DNA of 64,000 bases from Serratia ureilytica (GCF_013375155.1 NZ_JABXOF010000008.1:213751-277750), one strand, 5' to 3'. Counted from the first letter of the stretch, positions 1 through 8,296 are shown. Numbers and translations are program-made. Notes: generated from the letters alone by a model not told the origin.

Positions 1-465
1 GCGCGGTTCGTCGTAAACCCAATCGTTGGCGTTGATGCCGCCGGCGCCCAGCACCGTCAGGCTGTCCAGCGCCAGCGCGCCACCGTCGCCGTTTGCCGCT
101 GGCAACCGGCTCAATACGATCTGCCCCTGCGGCTGCAGGCGGAAAGCCACCGGATTGTTGCCAATCAAGCGCCGCAGGCCCTGTTCAACGCTCATGCTGC
201 CGTTCAGCGCCGCCGCCTGCATGCCGTCGAGCTTCACCTCGTCGAAAAATACCTGCATATCGGCCTGCTCGGCGAAGCGCAACATGGCGCTCTGCAGCGG
301 CTGCGCCGCAATGTTGAAATTCTTTTGCTGTGCGGCCTGCGCGCTGCTCGCATCAGCCTGGGCGGCGAGCGCTACCGCCGGCTGAGTCAGCATCATCGCC
401 GCCAGCGCGGCGCGTACCGCCGTGGCCAATCGGCCGGCCGGCGTGGTTCCCTTGTGAATAAACAT
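1..465 (-). CDS. hasR: HasR haemophore/haem TonB-dependent receptor, N-terminal part (cut by window edge)
   Basis: Outer-membrane receptor that takes haem from the haemophore HasA and signals its presence inwards. Only the first 155 codons are in the window. Residues 1-34 form a signal peptide, and the mature protein would begin AQAEASS, which I recall as the mature N-terminus of S. marcescens HasR. Residues about 48-118 are an STN signalling domain (NFNIAAQPLQSAMLRFAEQA), the part that contacts the anti-sigma factor HasS. The TonB-box/plug region is just starting at the edge. It lies downstream of hasI and hasS on the same strand, the known has order. A candidate HasI promoter and a Fur-like site precede it. 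Confidence is high because both sequence and neighbours agree. Confidence 0.93.
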   Translation of the reverse strand, partial: MFIHKGTTPAGRLATAVRAALAAMMLTQPAVALAAQADASSAQAAQQKNFNIAAQPLQSAMLRFAEQADMQVFFDEVKLDGMQAAALNGSMSVEQGLRRLIGNNPVAFRLQPQGQIVLSRLPAANGDGGALALDSLTVLGAGGINANDWVYDEPR

Positions 466-502
466 GCGTGTGTGTTCCACCCGAAAGAATGCCAAACTAA
501 GT

Positions 503-521
503 GATAATGGAAATCAATCTC
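503..521. promoter_or_regulatory. Fur-box-like site upstream of hasR
   Basis: GATAATGGAAATCAATCTC agrees with the 19-bp consensus GATAATGATAATCATTATC at 15 positions by eye. It lies between the candidate HasI promoter and the hasR start, within the probable 5' untranslated region. It would add direct iron control to HasI-dependent expression. Confidence 0.55.
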
Positions 522-532
522 GTTTAAACATA

Positions 533-562
533 AGGACGTTCCGGGAGGCAAAAACCCGTAAA
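533..562 (-). promoter_or_regulatory. Candidate HasI-dependent promoter of hasR
   Basis: Read on the minus strand: TTTACGGGTTT, 12 bases, then ACGTCCT. The same two blocks with the same 12-base spacing occur upstream of hasS. The pair is probably the -35 and -10 elements of the ECF sigma factor HasI. The start of transcription would fall about 60 bases before the hasR ATG. Known biology: hasR is transcribed by HasI when haem-loaded HasA binds HasR. Confidence 0.7.
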
Positions 563-622
563 GATTTTTTACAGAAAGTGAAAATAGCGGCGAAACGGGC
601 ATCCCGGCCCGCCTTTAGCCGC

Positions 623-1576
623 TCAGTAAAGCAATGTGATGCCGGGGAGATTCAGTTGGCGGGCGGAGAGTTCCTGACGAATGGCGCCGACGCCGTCGTC
701 GAGTTTATTGAGCGCGAACACGCCGCTCACCGTGCGCGCTCTTAGCGCGGGATTGACCGCCACGATGCGGGTTTCGCGATAGCGATTGAGCTGCGCGAGC
801 GCCTGCGTCAGCGGTTGGCGGTCGATCACCAGCCAGCCGCGCCGCCAGGCGTCATCGCCGGCCGTTTGCCTCGTCAGCCACAGCAGGCCGCTGCGGTAAT
901 GCGCCGCCTGACGTTGCGCGACCACCAGCGAGCGCTCGCCGCGCTCGAGCGTCACCCGCACGCTGTGCTGATGCACGCTGACGTCTACGCCCTGCCCGGT
1001 GCGCGCCACGCTGAACTCGGTGCCCAGCGCCTGCGTAACGCCGTTTTCCGCCTCCACCCTGAACGGGCGACGTTCCGACCCGCCCAGCGGCGCGACGATA
1101 AAATAGGCGGTACCGCGCAGCAGCCGCACCTTGCGCTCGTCTGCAGAATACGCCAGCGCGATCGCGCTGCCGCTGTCCAGCGCCACCCGGCTGCCGTCCG
1201 GTAGCGCGACTTCGCGCACCTCGCCGCGAACGGTTTGATAATCCGCCTGCAGGCCGCTCCACAGATCCGGCCCGCGATAAACGCCGAAGGAAACGGCGAT
1301 CGCCACCGCAGCCGCCACCGCCCAGCGGGGCCATCGATGGCGAGAGGGCGTTTTCAGCGCCGCCACCTGCGGCTGTAGCGCCTGCCGCTGCTCTGGCGGC
1401 AGCTGCCCCAGCGTCGCCCAAAGCAGGCGAGCCTGACGCAGCGCCGCCGGATGCTGCGGATCATCGGCCAGCCAGGCGTCCAGCGCTTGCCGCCGATCGT
1501 CGGGCAGCGCCCCTTCGGCCAGGCATACGGCCCAGGCCGCCGCCTGCTGTCGCACCTGTGCGGTTAGCGGTTTCAT
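623..1576 (-). CDS. hasS: HasS anti-sigma factor (FecR family)
   Basis: Inner-membrane anti-sigma factor that holds HasI inactive until HasR signals. At 317 residues it has the full FecR-family length. Residues 10-60 form the cytoplasmic sigma-binding helices (WAVCLAEGALPDD... WLADDPQHPAAL). One transmembrane segment spans about 85-100. The periplasmic FecR domain follows (YQTVRGEVREVALPDGSRVALD, LLRGTAYFIVAP), and the C-terminal part interacts with the receptor signalling domain. It lies between hasI and hasR, with its own candidate HasI promoter 38 bases upstream. In S. marcescens HasS is known to be under HasI control, which fits. Confidence 0.93.
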   Translation of the reverse strand: MKPLTAQVRQQAAAWAVCLAEGALPDDRRQALDAWLADDPQHPAALRQARLLWATLGQLPPEQRQALQPQVAALKTPSRHRWPRWAVAAAVAIAVSFGVYRGPDLWSGLQADYQTVRGEVREVALPDGSRVALDSGSAIALAYSADERKVRLLRGTAYFIVAPLGGSERRPFRVEAENGVTQALGTEFSVARTGQGVDVSVHQHSVRVTLERGERSLVVAQRQAAHYRSGLLWLTRQTAGDDAWRRGWLVIDRQPLTQALAQLNRYRETRIVAVNPALRARTVSGVFALNKLDDGVGAIRQELSARQLNLPGITLLY

Positions 1577-1613
1577 GATGACGTAGACCCCTGTTTTTTC
1601 TGGTTATAGGTTA

Positions 1614-1642
1614 AGACGTCTGAGGGCGGATAAACCCGTAAA
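1614..1642 (-). promoter_or_regulatory. Candidate HasI-dependent promoter of hasS
   Basis: On the minus strand TTTACGGGTTT, a 12-base spacer and ACGTCTT, matching the hasR promoter block for block. The downstream element ends about 38 bases before the hasS ATG, a good distance for a promoter. The duplication at two genes of one regulon is the main evidence. Confidence 0.7.
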
Positions 1643-1652
1643 AAAATTGCCA

Positions 1653-2153
1653 TTATTGTTCGCCCATCCGCGCCATCAGCCGCTCCAGCGCGCTGGCCAA
1701 GTGTTTCTCCACCGTGCTGAGCGACACCCCCAGCTGCGTCGCCACCTGCGCCTGGGTCAAGCCATCGAGCCGGTTAAGGCGGAAAATCTGCTGCGTGCGC
1801 GGCGGCATGCCCGCCAACGCCTGTTGCAACAGCTGCAGCAGTTGGCCATCGATCGCCCGCTGTTCGAGCGCCGGTTCGCCGGAGGGGTACTGCGCCAGAA
1901 TGTCGTCTTCTACCGCTTCGGTTTGCCGCCGCTGCTGCTGCCGCAGATGGTCGAGCATCAGATTTTTGGCGGTTTTATACAGGTAGGCCTCGATATCGAG
2001 AATATTGCCCTGCGGGTATTGCTCGGTGAGGCGGGTAAAACTTTCCTGCGCCAAATCCGCGGCCAGCTGAGGGTCGCGCAGTTTGGCATTCAAATAGGCT
2101 TGCAGCGGCCGCATGTGGCGCAGAAATAGCGCCTGCAACTCGGAATTGGACAT
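1653..2153 (-). CDS. hasI: HasI ECF sigma factor (FecI-like)
   Basis: ECF sigma factor directing transcription of hasR and hasS in response to haemophore signalling. At 166 residues it has region 2 at about 9-72 (LAADLAQESFTRLTEQ, YLYKTAKNLMLDHLRQQ) and region 4 at about 108-160 (MPPRTQQIFRLNRLDGLTQAQVATQLGVSLSTVEKHL). I chose the ATG that gives MSNSELQ; a TTG 27 bases upstream is in frame but lacks the usual start. The Fur box sits about 50 bases upstream, so iron limitation should switch on the sigma gene itself. Confidence 0.92.
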   Translation of the reverse strand: MSNSELQALFLRHMRPLQAYLNAKLRDPQLAADLAQESFTRLTEQYPQGNILDIEAYLYKTAKNLMLDHLRQQQRRQTEAVEDDILAQYPSGEPALEQRAIDGQLLQLLQQALAGMPPRTQQIFRLNRLDGLTQAQVATQLGVSLSTVEKHLASALERLMARMGEQ

Positions 2154-2199
2154 CTCTTTTCCCAGAAGTGAAACACCCAATAGGGGCGATAAAAATCAC

Positions 2200-2218
2200 A
2201 TAAATGATTATCATTATC
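2200..2218 (-). promoter_or_regulatory. Fur box of hasI
   Basis: On the minus strand GATAATGATAATCATTTAT matches the Fur consensus at 16 of 19 positions, the best match in the window. It is the right distance upstream of hasI to block its promoter when iron is plentiful. Confidence 0.85.
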
Positions 2219-2258
2219 AATATTGTTCTGGGAAATATGTGCTAAGGCGGGAATAACA

Positions 2259-2283
2259 GGAAACCGGCCTGACGCCGGTTTCC
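2259..2283 (-). terminator. Hairpin after the 66-residue gene
   Basis: A perfect 10-bp stem GGAAACCGGC / GCCGGTTTCC with a 5-base loop lies 14 bases after the stop of the next gene to the right. On the minus strand it is followed by a weak T-containing stretch (TGTTATT), so it could end transcription before hasI. Confidence 0.6.
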
Positions 2284-2296
2284 GCTGGGCTGCAGG

Positions 2297-2497
2297 TCAG
2301 AGCTCTAACGCCTCGTCCTCATAGCGGTGCTTGGCGTCGAGCGCTTCCTGCTCGGTTTCATGTTCACTGAGCAGCGTATTCGGCTCAATGTCGTCGGTGC
2401 GCACTTCAAAACGGCGCAGATGCAGACTCGGGTCGCCCCGAAACACCTCTACGACGCGGGCGCTCCGTGGATAAGCAGGTTGATCATTTTCGCGCAT
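2297..2497 (-). CDS. Small conserved hypothetical protein, 66 aa
   Basis: A short acidic soluble protein with no signal peptide or membrane segment. It has a mixed beta/alpha pattern (ARVVEVFRGDPSLHLRRFEVRTDD) and a charged C-terminal helix (ETEQEALDAKHRYEDEALEL). I do not recognise the family. A hairpin follows the stop codon, and codon use looks like that of its neighbours, so it is probably a real gene. Function unknown. Confidence 0.6.
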   Translation of the reverse strand: MRENDQPAYPRSARVVEVFRGDPSLHLRRFEVRTDDIEPNTLLSEHETEQEALDAKHRYEDEALEL

Positions 2498-2544
2498 GCC
2501 GTTCTCCCGTGTGTTTCACACAGTAGCAAGTATAGCAGCCGCCC

Positions 2545-2949
2545 TCATTCCGACACGCGCGAGCCAAGATCGCGATCGCCGGGGGCGCCCACCAACAGCT
2601 CGGTCAATTCGTCGCAGGCGCAAATGCGGCCTTCACGCACGGTGAAGTGCGCCAGCACCCGCACGCGGCTGCAGGAGCCATCGCGCTTTTCCACCTCGAC
2701 CAGATGGTGGGTCAGCACCGCCTCGCCCTGCGCCGCCGCCGCGATCACGCTCAGCGTCATGCGGCGAGTTTGCCGCTTCAGCAGCGCCATGTGTTGCTCA
2801 AACTGCTCGAAGTTCAGCACCTTGCCATCCACCTGCTGGCGGTAGCCTGCGCTGAAACGGGCGGCGAGCTGCGTCGGCCGATGTTCCGGGCTGGCGACAA
2901 CCTGCTGCAGCGTATCGAGTACCAGGTTCAGCGGGGTAAGTTGAGTCAT
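2545..2949 (-). CDS. SnoaL/NTF2-like domain protein, 134 aa
   Basis: A small single-domain protein with the cone-like NTF2 fold pattern: an N-terminal helix (PLNLVLDTLQQVV), a middle helix (NFEQFEQHMALLKRQ) and a run of long strands (RRMTLSVIAAAAQGEAVLTHHLVEVEKRDGS, VRVLAHFTVREGRICACDELTELL). The last strand pattern is typical of SnoaL-like proteins. I start at the ATG giving MTQLTPL; the open frame upstream is not needed. It is divergent from an AraC-family regulator 96 bases away, its likely controller. The substrate cannot be told from sequence. Confidence 0.7.
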   Translation of the reverse strand: MTQLTPLNLVLDTLQQVVASPEHRPTQLAARFSAGYRQQVDGKVLNFEQFEQHMALLKRQTRRMTLSVIAAAAQGEAVLTHHLVEVEKRDGSCSRVRVLAHFTVREGRICACDELTELLVGAPGDRDLGSRVSE

Positions 2950-3045
2950 CACGTTTCTCCGAAATGGGGGGAATGGCGATCCTATCCCGGCCAGGCGATG
3001 GCATAATAACCGCATCAAGACTTTCAATAACGTTAAACGGCCAAT

Positions 3046-3789
3046 ATGACGCAGATCCGCAGCCAACGCCTTCAGCATGAAAGAAAGCACCTGACGCCCT
3101 GGCACCGGCACGACGGCGGCCAGATCTATCTCTTGACGCGCGGCATGCTGGCGCTGGAACTGCCTGGCCGGCAATGGGCGATCACCGGCGGTGCGCTGGG
3201 CTGGCTGCCGCCGGGGTGCCCCCATCAGGCACTGGCCTGTGGCGATGTGGCGGGCTGGAGTCTGTATCTGCCGGTGGAAAGCGCGCCGGAGATGCCGCCG
3301 CAGCCGCAGCTGTTCACCGCCTCAGCGCTGTTGCAGGCCCTGGTGGAACGCATCGCGCAGTTCTCCGCCGGCCCGATGAGCGCGCCGCAACGGCGGCTGC
3401 TGCAGGTGCTGCTGGATGAAATGCACACGGCAAGCCGCGCGCCGTTGCAATTGCCGCTGCCGCAGGACGCCCGGTTGCTGAACATCGCCCGGGCGCTGCT
3501 GAACGATCCCGCCAGCCTGCACAGCCAGCGCGACTGGGCCGCCTGGGCCGGGCTCAGCCCGCGCACCCTGAGCCGCCGCTTTCTGCAGGAAACCGGCATC
3601 AGCTTCGCGCTGTGGCGCCAACAGGCGCGGGTATTGCGTTCACTGGAGGGATTATCACGCGGCGAAGCGGTCAGCGAGGTGGCCGACGCCTGCGGCTATG
3701 ACAACGTCAGCGCCTACATCGCCGCCTTTCGCCGCCGCTTCGGCGTCACGCCCGGCGCGTACTTTGCAGCCGCTCGGCAAAGGGAATAA
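3046..3789 (+). CDS. AraC-family transcriptional regulator with N-terminal cupin
   Basis: 247 residues. Residues 1-90 form a cupin-type sensor (HLTPWHRHDGGQIYLLTRGML, GGALGWLPPGCPHQA). The C-terminal 100 residues hold the two helix-turn-helix motifs of the AraC family (RDWAAWAGLSPRTLSRRFLQETGISFALWRQQAR and VSEVADACGYDNVSAYIAAFRRRFGVTPG). It is transcribed away from the SnoaL-like gene and probably controls it or itself. The effector is unknown. Confidence 0.85.
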   Translation: MTQIRSQRLQHERKHLTPWHRHDGGQIYLLTRGMLALELPGRQWAITGGALGWLPPGCPHQALACGDVAGWSLYLPVESAPEMPPQPQLFTASALLQALVERIAQFSAGPMSAPQRRLLQVLLDEMHTASRAPLQLPLPQDARLLNIARALLNDPASLHSQRDWAAWAGLSPRTLSRRFLQETGISFALWRQQARVLRSLEGLSRGEAVSEVADACGYDNVSAYIAAFRRRFGVTPGAYFAAARQRE

Positions 3790-3794
3790 GAAAA

Positions 3795-3811
3795 CGGGCG
3801 CCCAGCGCCCG
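3795..3811 (-). terminator. Terminator between the AraC regulator and aroL
   Basis: A 7-bp GC stem (CGGGCGC / GCGCCCG) with a 3-base loop lies between two converging genes. On the minus strand it is followed by TTTTCTTATT, so it should end aroL transcripts. On the plus strand there is no T run. Confidence 0.65.
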
Positions 3812-3825
3812 AAGAGAAGAAAAGG

Positions 3826-4350
3826 TTATTTCACCGTCTCACGCGGCAGCACCGCGAGGATTTGTTCCACCACCCGCTGGGGATCGGCGGCGCCGTCCAT
3901 CACGTAATGCGCGGCATCCTGATACAGCGCTTCACGCGCGGCCAGCACCTCGAGCATCTCTTCGGCGATCGGCCTGCCGGTGAGCGTCGGGCGCTGCGCA
4001 TCTTCCGGGTACTCTTCCAACCGCTGCGCCAACACGCTGGCCGGCGCGCGCAGGTAGATAACGGTGCCATGCTGGCGCATAAACTGACGGTTTTCCTCCG
4101 CCAGGATCGCCCCGCCGCCAGTGGCAACTATAGTTGACGGCTTGGTCACGGTTTGCAACGCGATGGTCTCGCGGCGACGAAACCCCAGCCAGCCCTCGCG
4201 CTCGACCATTTCCGCCACGCTCATCTGCGCCGCCTGCTGCATAAACAGATCGGTATCGACGAACTGATAGCCCAACGCCAGCGCCAATGCGCTGCCTACC
4301 GTGGTCTTGCCGGCTCCGCGAGCGCCTATCATGAACAGGGTTTGTGTCAT
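3826..4350 (-). CDS. aroL: Shikimate kinase II (AroL)
   Basis: ATP-dependent phosphorylation of shikimate in the common aromatic pathway, in the cytoplasm. Length is 174 residues, as in E. coli AroL. Residues 9-17 are the Walker A loop (GARGAGKTT). D32 and D34 (VDTD) bind shikimate and Mg. A GGGA motif ([13 protein letters not shown]) and the lid arginines ([13 protein letters not shown]) follow. I chose the start giving MTQTLF over an upstream in-frame ATG because it matches the family N-terminus. Two TyrR-like boxes lie about 100-135 bases upstream; AroL in E. coli is TyrR-regulated. Confidence 0.92.
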   Translation of the reverse strand: MTQTLFMIGARGAGKTTVGSALALALGYQFVDTDLFMQQAAQMSVAEMVEREGWLGFRRRETIALQTVTKPSTIVATGGGAILAEENRQFMRQHGTVIYLRAPASVLAQRLEEYPEDAQRPTLTGRPIAEEMLEVLAAREALYQDAAHYVMDGAADPQRVVEQILAVLPRETVK

Positions 4351-4446
4351 TACGGGTTGTCCCTTATGCGGTGACTTGAGTGCATTGCATACCAAAATAC
4401 CGAGCGGGTGCGATGGCGTGGTGGCAGCATCATACCCCGCCCGCTC

Positions 4447-4486
4447 TGTATTTCAATATTTACGATAGTGTAAATTCCATGGCACA
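4447..4486. promoter_or_regulatory. Possible tandem TyrR boxes upstream of aroL
   Basis: TGTATT-N6-TTTACG (4447-4464) and TGTAAA-N6-GGCACA (4469-4486) each keep the G and C that are invariant in TyrR boxes (consensus TGTAAA-N6-TTTACA), and their centres are 22 bp apart. They overlap the 3' end of the upstream acetyltransferase gene. Assignment is by inspection and by analogy with E. coli aroL. Confidence 0.4.
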
Positions 4487-4978
4487 GCGACTGCCAGCGG
4501 CAAAGCCGTGCGCCAGATCCTCATCCAGATGCCGCCGCAAGGCGGCCGTGAGCCGCGCGTCGTCGAGCGGCCGGAACCCCAGCCGCCGGTAATAAGGCGC
4601 ATTCCACGGCACGTCAATGAAGGTGGTGAGCGTCAGGCGAGCGGCGCCCTGGCGTTTGGCTTCTTCCGCCACCGCCCCGATCAGGCGGCGGCCGACGCCC
4701 TGCCGTTGCCAGGCGCCGGCGACCGACAATTCGGCGATATGCCAGTCTTTCCCCTGAGCCTGCACGGCGATAAAACCGGCGCACTCGCCGTTGTCGCTTT
4801 CGGCCAGCCATTCACGGCGTTCGACGATAAACGCGGCGTGCTGTTGCGGGCTCATCACCTCGCCTTCGGCGATAAAGCGCCACGCCGGCTGCTGGCGAAA
4901 CAGCTGCGCCGCCGAGCGTTCAACCGCCATCAGATGCGCGATATCCCGCTGCTGCGCCAAACGAATTTGCAGGCTCAT
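4460..4978 (-). CDS. GNAT-family N-acetyltransferase
   Basis: 172 residues with the GNAT fold: N-terminal IRLAQQRDIAHLMAVERSAAQLF, the central strand AGFIAVQAQGKDWHIAELSVAGAWQRQGVGRRLIGAV containing the acetyl-CoA pyrophosphate loop (QRQGVG), and the C-terminal YYRRLGFRPL typical of the fold. The substrate, whether a small molecule or a protein N-terminus, cannot be assigned. It lies upstream of aroL on the same strand with about 110 bases between, so probably separate units. Confidence 0.85.
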   Translation of the reverse strand: MSLQIRLAQQRDIAHLMAVERSAAQLFRQQPAWRFIAEGEVMSPQQHAAFIVERREWLAESDNGECAGFIAVQAQGKDWHIAELSVAGAWQRQGVGRRLIGAVAEEAKRQGAARLTLTTFIDVPWNAPYYRRLGFRPLDDARLTAALRRHLDEDLAHGFAAGSRCAMEFTLS

Positions 4979-5031
4979 GGGTTCTCCTTAACGTTGGGGC
5001 GGTTATTTAAGCAAATTTCACCGCCCGCGGC

Positions 5032-7155
5032 TCAGAAATCGATACTGCCGCGCAGCACCACCTCACGCGGTTCCCCCACCGCCACGCGCAAATTGCCGCC
5101 GCTGGACGGGTAATAGGTTTTATCGAACAGGTTCTTCACGTTCAGCTGCCATTTCACCCGATAGCCGTTGATCGGCATGGTGTAAGCGGCGAACGCATCG
5201 GCAACGGTGTAATTATCCAGATTGAAGCTGTTAGCGGCATCGCCCGGGCGGCGGCCCACGTAGCGCGCACCGGCGCCGATACGCATCTCATCGCCGCTGT
5301 ACAGGCCGGGGCTGCCCAGGTTCTGGGTCAGGAACAGCGAGGCGGTATGGCGCGCCACGTTGGTCATCTCTTTGCCCTTGTTGTCCGGATCGTCCACCAC
5401 GCGCGCGTCAGTATACGCATAGGTACCGATCAGGCTCAGCGAGTCGGTGAGGTTACCGGCCACGTCCAGCTCCACGCCCTGCGAACGCACGCGCCCGGCG
5501 GTGCGCGTCACGGTTTCACCCTCCACCAGCTCACTGACCATGACGTTGCGTTTGGTGATGTCGAACAGCGCCAGCGTGCCGGTGACGCCGTTCGGCAACG
5601 CCAGCTTGCCGCCGACTTCCCACGACTTGCCCTGTTCCGGCGGCAGCGAATCAATTTGGGTGGCGATAGAAGAGTTCGGCTTGAACGACTCGGTATAACT
5701 GCTGTACAGCGACACGTAAGGCGTCAGCTTGTAGACCACCCCGGCGCGCGGCACCAGCTTGCCGTCCGAACTGTCGGTGTTGGTCTGGAACGGCCGCCCC
5801 TTGCCGGCATAGACGTCGAAAGCGTCGTAACGCAGCCCGCCCATCACCAGCCATTTATCGGTCAGTTGGATGGAATCCTGCATAAACCAGCCGTAGCTGG
5901 TGAGATTTTCCCGCTGGTCGCTGTCTTTGGCGCTGACCGCGGTCGACGGCGGCATCAGGCCGTATACCGGATGATAGATATTGAAATCGCTGTTCTTTTT
6001 ACCGCGAATCATGTCGCCACGGTAGGTACGGTTATCTTCAAAATCGAAGCCGAACAGCATCTGGTGGTTGATGCTGCCCCAATCCACGTCACCATTGAGC
6101 GTCAGCTGCACCGCATTGGCGTGGCTGACGGCATGGGCGGTCGAGTCGGCCTGGCGGCTCAATACGCCGGTCACCGGGTTCAGCGCCGTGGCGCGCGCCT
6201 GATTGTCGCTGTAGCTGTTGCGGCTGTAGGCGTAGGTCAGCGAGCTTTTCCAGCGCTCGTTGAGCGTTTGATCGATCTGCAGAGTGACGCTGTCCTGATC
6301 GCCGCGGGTGGCGTTATAGGCTTCGTCGAAACGGCGATCGCGCGGCGTATTCACCGGTTTGCCAGTGCGCGAATCGATAATGGTGCCGCGATCGAACGGC
6401 ACCAGATATTCCATATGCTCGTAGGCCAGCCGCACGGTGGTGTTCTCGCCATACCACATCAGCGAGGGCGCGATCACCGTCTGGCGGTTGCGGCCGAAGT
6501 TGCGCCAGTAGTCGGTTTCATCGTGATCGACGATCATGCGATAGGCGAATCCCGACGTGCCGAGCGGCCCGGTAACGTCGAGCTGACCGCCGCCGCCGTT
6601 GAAGCTGCTGCCCCAGCCTTCCACATGAGTGCGCTGCTGCAGCTGGGGTTTTTTGGTGATCATGTTGATCATGCCGCCCGGTTCCCCCATGCCGTACAGC
6701 ATCGAAGCCGGCCCCTTGAGCACCTCTACCCGCTCGGTGGTCGGCGTGAAGTTGCGCGCCTGCACCGAGCGCACGCCGTCGCGCAGAATGGAGCCGTCGC
6801 GGTTGTCGCCGAAACCGCGTTTCATTACCGCGTCCTGGGTGCCACCCAGCGTGTTGGCCTGGGTAATGCCGCTGACGTTGTACAGCGCTTCATCCAGGCT
6901 GCTGACCGCCTGATCGGCAATCACCTGCTGCGGCACCACGTCGATCGCCTGCGGCACGTTCAGCAGGTTGGTTTCGCTGCGGGTGCCGGTGACGCTGGTC
7001 AACGGCTGATAGCTCTGCACGCCGTCGGCGTCTTTGCGGCCGATCACCACCAGGCTTTCTTCCTGCGACGCGGTTTTTTCCGCCGCCCACGTCGGCGATG
7101 TCGCGCAGGCCGCCAACGGCAATGCGCACCACCAGCCGCGTTTGTTGTTATTCAT
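5032..7155 (-). CDS. TonB-dependent siderophore receptor
   Basis: Outer-membrane ferric siderophore receptor of 707 residues. A signal peptide is followed by the TonB-box region (EESLVVIGRK), the plug (NVPQAIDVVPQQVIADQAV, VEVLKGPASMLYGMGEPGGMINMITKKP) and a 22-strand barrel ending in the outer-membrane signature PREVVLRGSIDF with terminal F. It resembles the FhuA/FhuE/ferrichrysobactin-receptor branch rather than the FepA branch, but the ligand is not certain. There is no N-terminal signalling domain. It overlaps the preceding binding-protein gene by 8 bases, so the two are translationally coupled and share the Fur box upstream of that gene. Confidence 0.88.
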   Translation of the reverse strand: MNNNKRGWWCALPLAACATSPTWAAEKTASQEESLVVIGRKDADGVQSYQPLTSVTGTRSETNLLNVPQAIDVVPQQVIADQAVSSLDEALYNVSGITQANTLGGTQDAVMKRGFGDNRDGSILRDGVRSVQARNFTPTTERVEVLKGPASMLYGMGEPGGMINMITKKPQLQQRTHVEGWGSSFNGGGGQLDVTGPLGTSGFAYRMIVDHDETDYWRNFGRNRQTVIAPSLMWYGENTTVRLAYEHMEYLVPFDRGTIIDSRTGKPVNTPRDRRFDEAYNATRGDQDSVTLQIDQTLNERWKSSLTYAYSRNSYSDNQARATALNPVTGVLSRQADSTAHAVSHANAVQLTLNGDVDWGSINHQMLFGFDFEDNRTYRGDMIRGKKNSDFNIYHPVYGLMPPSTAVSAKDSDQRENLTSYGWFMQDSIQLTDKWLVMGGLRYDAFDVYAGKGRPFQTNTDSSDGKLVPRAGVVYKLTPYVSLYSSYTESFKPNSSIATQIDSLPPEQGKSWEVGGKLALPNGVTGTLALFDITKRNVMVSELVEGETVTRTAGRVRSQGVELDVAGNLTDSLSLIGTYAYTDARVVDDPDNKGKEMTNVARHTASLFLTQNLGSPGLYSGDEMRIGAGARYVGRRPGDAANSFNLDNYTVADAFAAYTMPINGYRVKWQLNVKNLFDKTYYPSSGGNLRVAVGEPREVVLRGSIDF

Positions 7156-8296
7156 TATCTAACTGACTCCAATAGGTCCCTGAAAAAGGTAACGGCAAAA
7201 ACTGCTGATAAAGCTGTTGGAAGGTCTGCTGCGGGTTGATGTCGGCGAACAGATCCGGGTAAAACGCTTTGGCGAACACCTCGACCAGCACCACGTGGTA
7301 CGGGCTGAGGTAAAAGTTGTGCCAGACGCTCCAGGCGCGGTGGTTTTTCACCGCCTGCAGGTTGGTCAGCATCGGCTGTTTGGCGATCAGCCGGCGGAAG
7401 CTGTCAGCGGCCTCTTGGCGGCTGACCTGTGGCCCGAGGCGCAGATCGGACAGCCGTTTGCCCTGCGGCCCGGCCATGCCGGTGGCGAGGTACACGTCGG
7501 GATTGGCGCTCAGAATGGTTTCCGGGTTCAGCTCGCCATACACCCCTTTGACGCTGGCGTTGGCGATGTTGTCGCCGCCGGCGAAGGTCAGCAGATCGCC
7601 GAGGTTGCCGTGCGCGGCGGTGGTGCAACAGGTGTCGCGCCGCCCCAGATGCAGGTGCAGCATCACTTTGGGCTTCGGCCCCTGATAGCCCGCCAGGCGC
7701 TGCTGAATCACAGCCATATGCTGCTGATAAAACTGGATGAACTGCTCGGCGCGCTGCCGGCGATTGAGCACGTCGCCCAGCAGCCGCACGCTCGGCACGG
7801 TGTTGTTCAGCAGATCGATGCGCAGATCGACGTAGATCACCGCCACGCCGGCCTTGTTCAACGCAGAAACCAACCGATCGTTGTCGCCGTCTTCACGCGC
7901 ATAGCGCGCCAGGATCACCAGATCCGGTTTCAGCTGCAGCAGGCTTTCGACATTGACCTGGCGAAAGTTATTGCCGCTGATGACGGGGATCTGGGCTATC
8001 TGCGGAAACTGCTGCGTATAAAGCTGCCAGCTTTGCGCATCGAAACGCGCCAGATCCGCCGGCCAGCCGACGATGCGCTGCGCCGGGTTGCCCGGCTCCA
8101 GCAGCGCCAGCGTATACAACATGCGGCTCTCCCCCACCACGATGCGCTGCGGATTGTCCGGCACCACAACCTGACGGCCGGTGATATCGGTCACCGTCTT
8201 CGCCTGGGCGGAGAACACGCCGAACCACAGAGAAAGCAGCAGTAAAATGAGGAAATTGCGCATGATTGAGCCGAAAGGGGGAAATAATGTGCGCAT
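7148..8296 (-). CDS. Iron-siderophore ABC transporter periplasmic binding protein
   Basis: FecB/FepB-like substrate-binding protein of the helical-backbone class. A signal peptide ends near FSAQA. The two lobes carry VTDITGRQVVVPDNPQRIVV and KPDLVILAR, and lobe two includes DLLTFAGGDNIANASVKGVYGELNPETILSANPDVYLATG. The ATG chosen has GAGAG 8 bases upstream; a second ATG 33 bases downstream gives the compact signal peptide MRNFLILLLL but lacks a ribosome binding site. A Fur box is immediately upstream. The unusual CCTT stretch (RRDTCCTTAAHG) in lobe two is intact. No permease or ATPase gene is adjacent, so it must share another transporter's membrane part. Confidence 0.85.
   Translation of the reverse strand: MRTLFPPFGSIMRNFLILLLLSLWFGVFSAQAKTVTDITGRQVVVPDNPQRIVVGESRMLYTLALLEPGNPAQRIVGWPADLARFDAQSWQLYTQQFPQIAQIPVISGNNFRQVNVESLLQLKPDLVILARYAREDGDNDRLVSALNKAGVAVIYVDLRIDLLNNTVPSVRLLGDVLNRRQRAEQFIQFYQQHMAVIQQRLAGYQGPKPKVMLHLHLGRRDTCCTTAAHGNLGDLLTFAGGDNIANASVKGVYGELNPETILSANPDVYLATGMAGPQGKRLSDLRLGPQVSRQEAADSFRRLIAKQPMLTNLQAVKNHRAWSVWHNFYLSPYHVVLVEVFAKAFYPDLFADINPQQTFQQLYQQFLPLPFSGTYWSQLDNE

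Noticed and set aside
2153..2180. Longer HasI start at a TTG codon
   Set aside because: The downstream ATG gives the expected family N-terminus.
5347..7239. A 630-codon open frame opposite the TonB receptor
   Set aside because: Shadow in high-GC DNA; the receptor on the minus strand has a complete plug and barrel.
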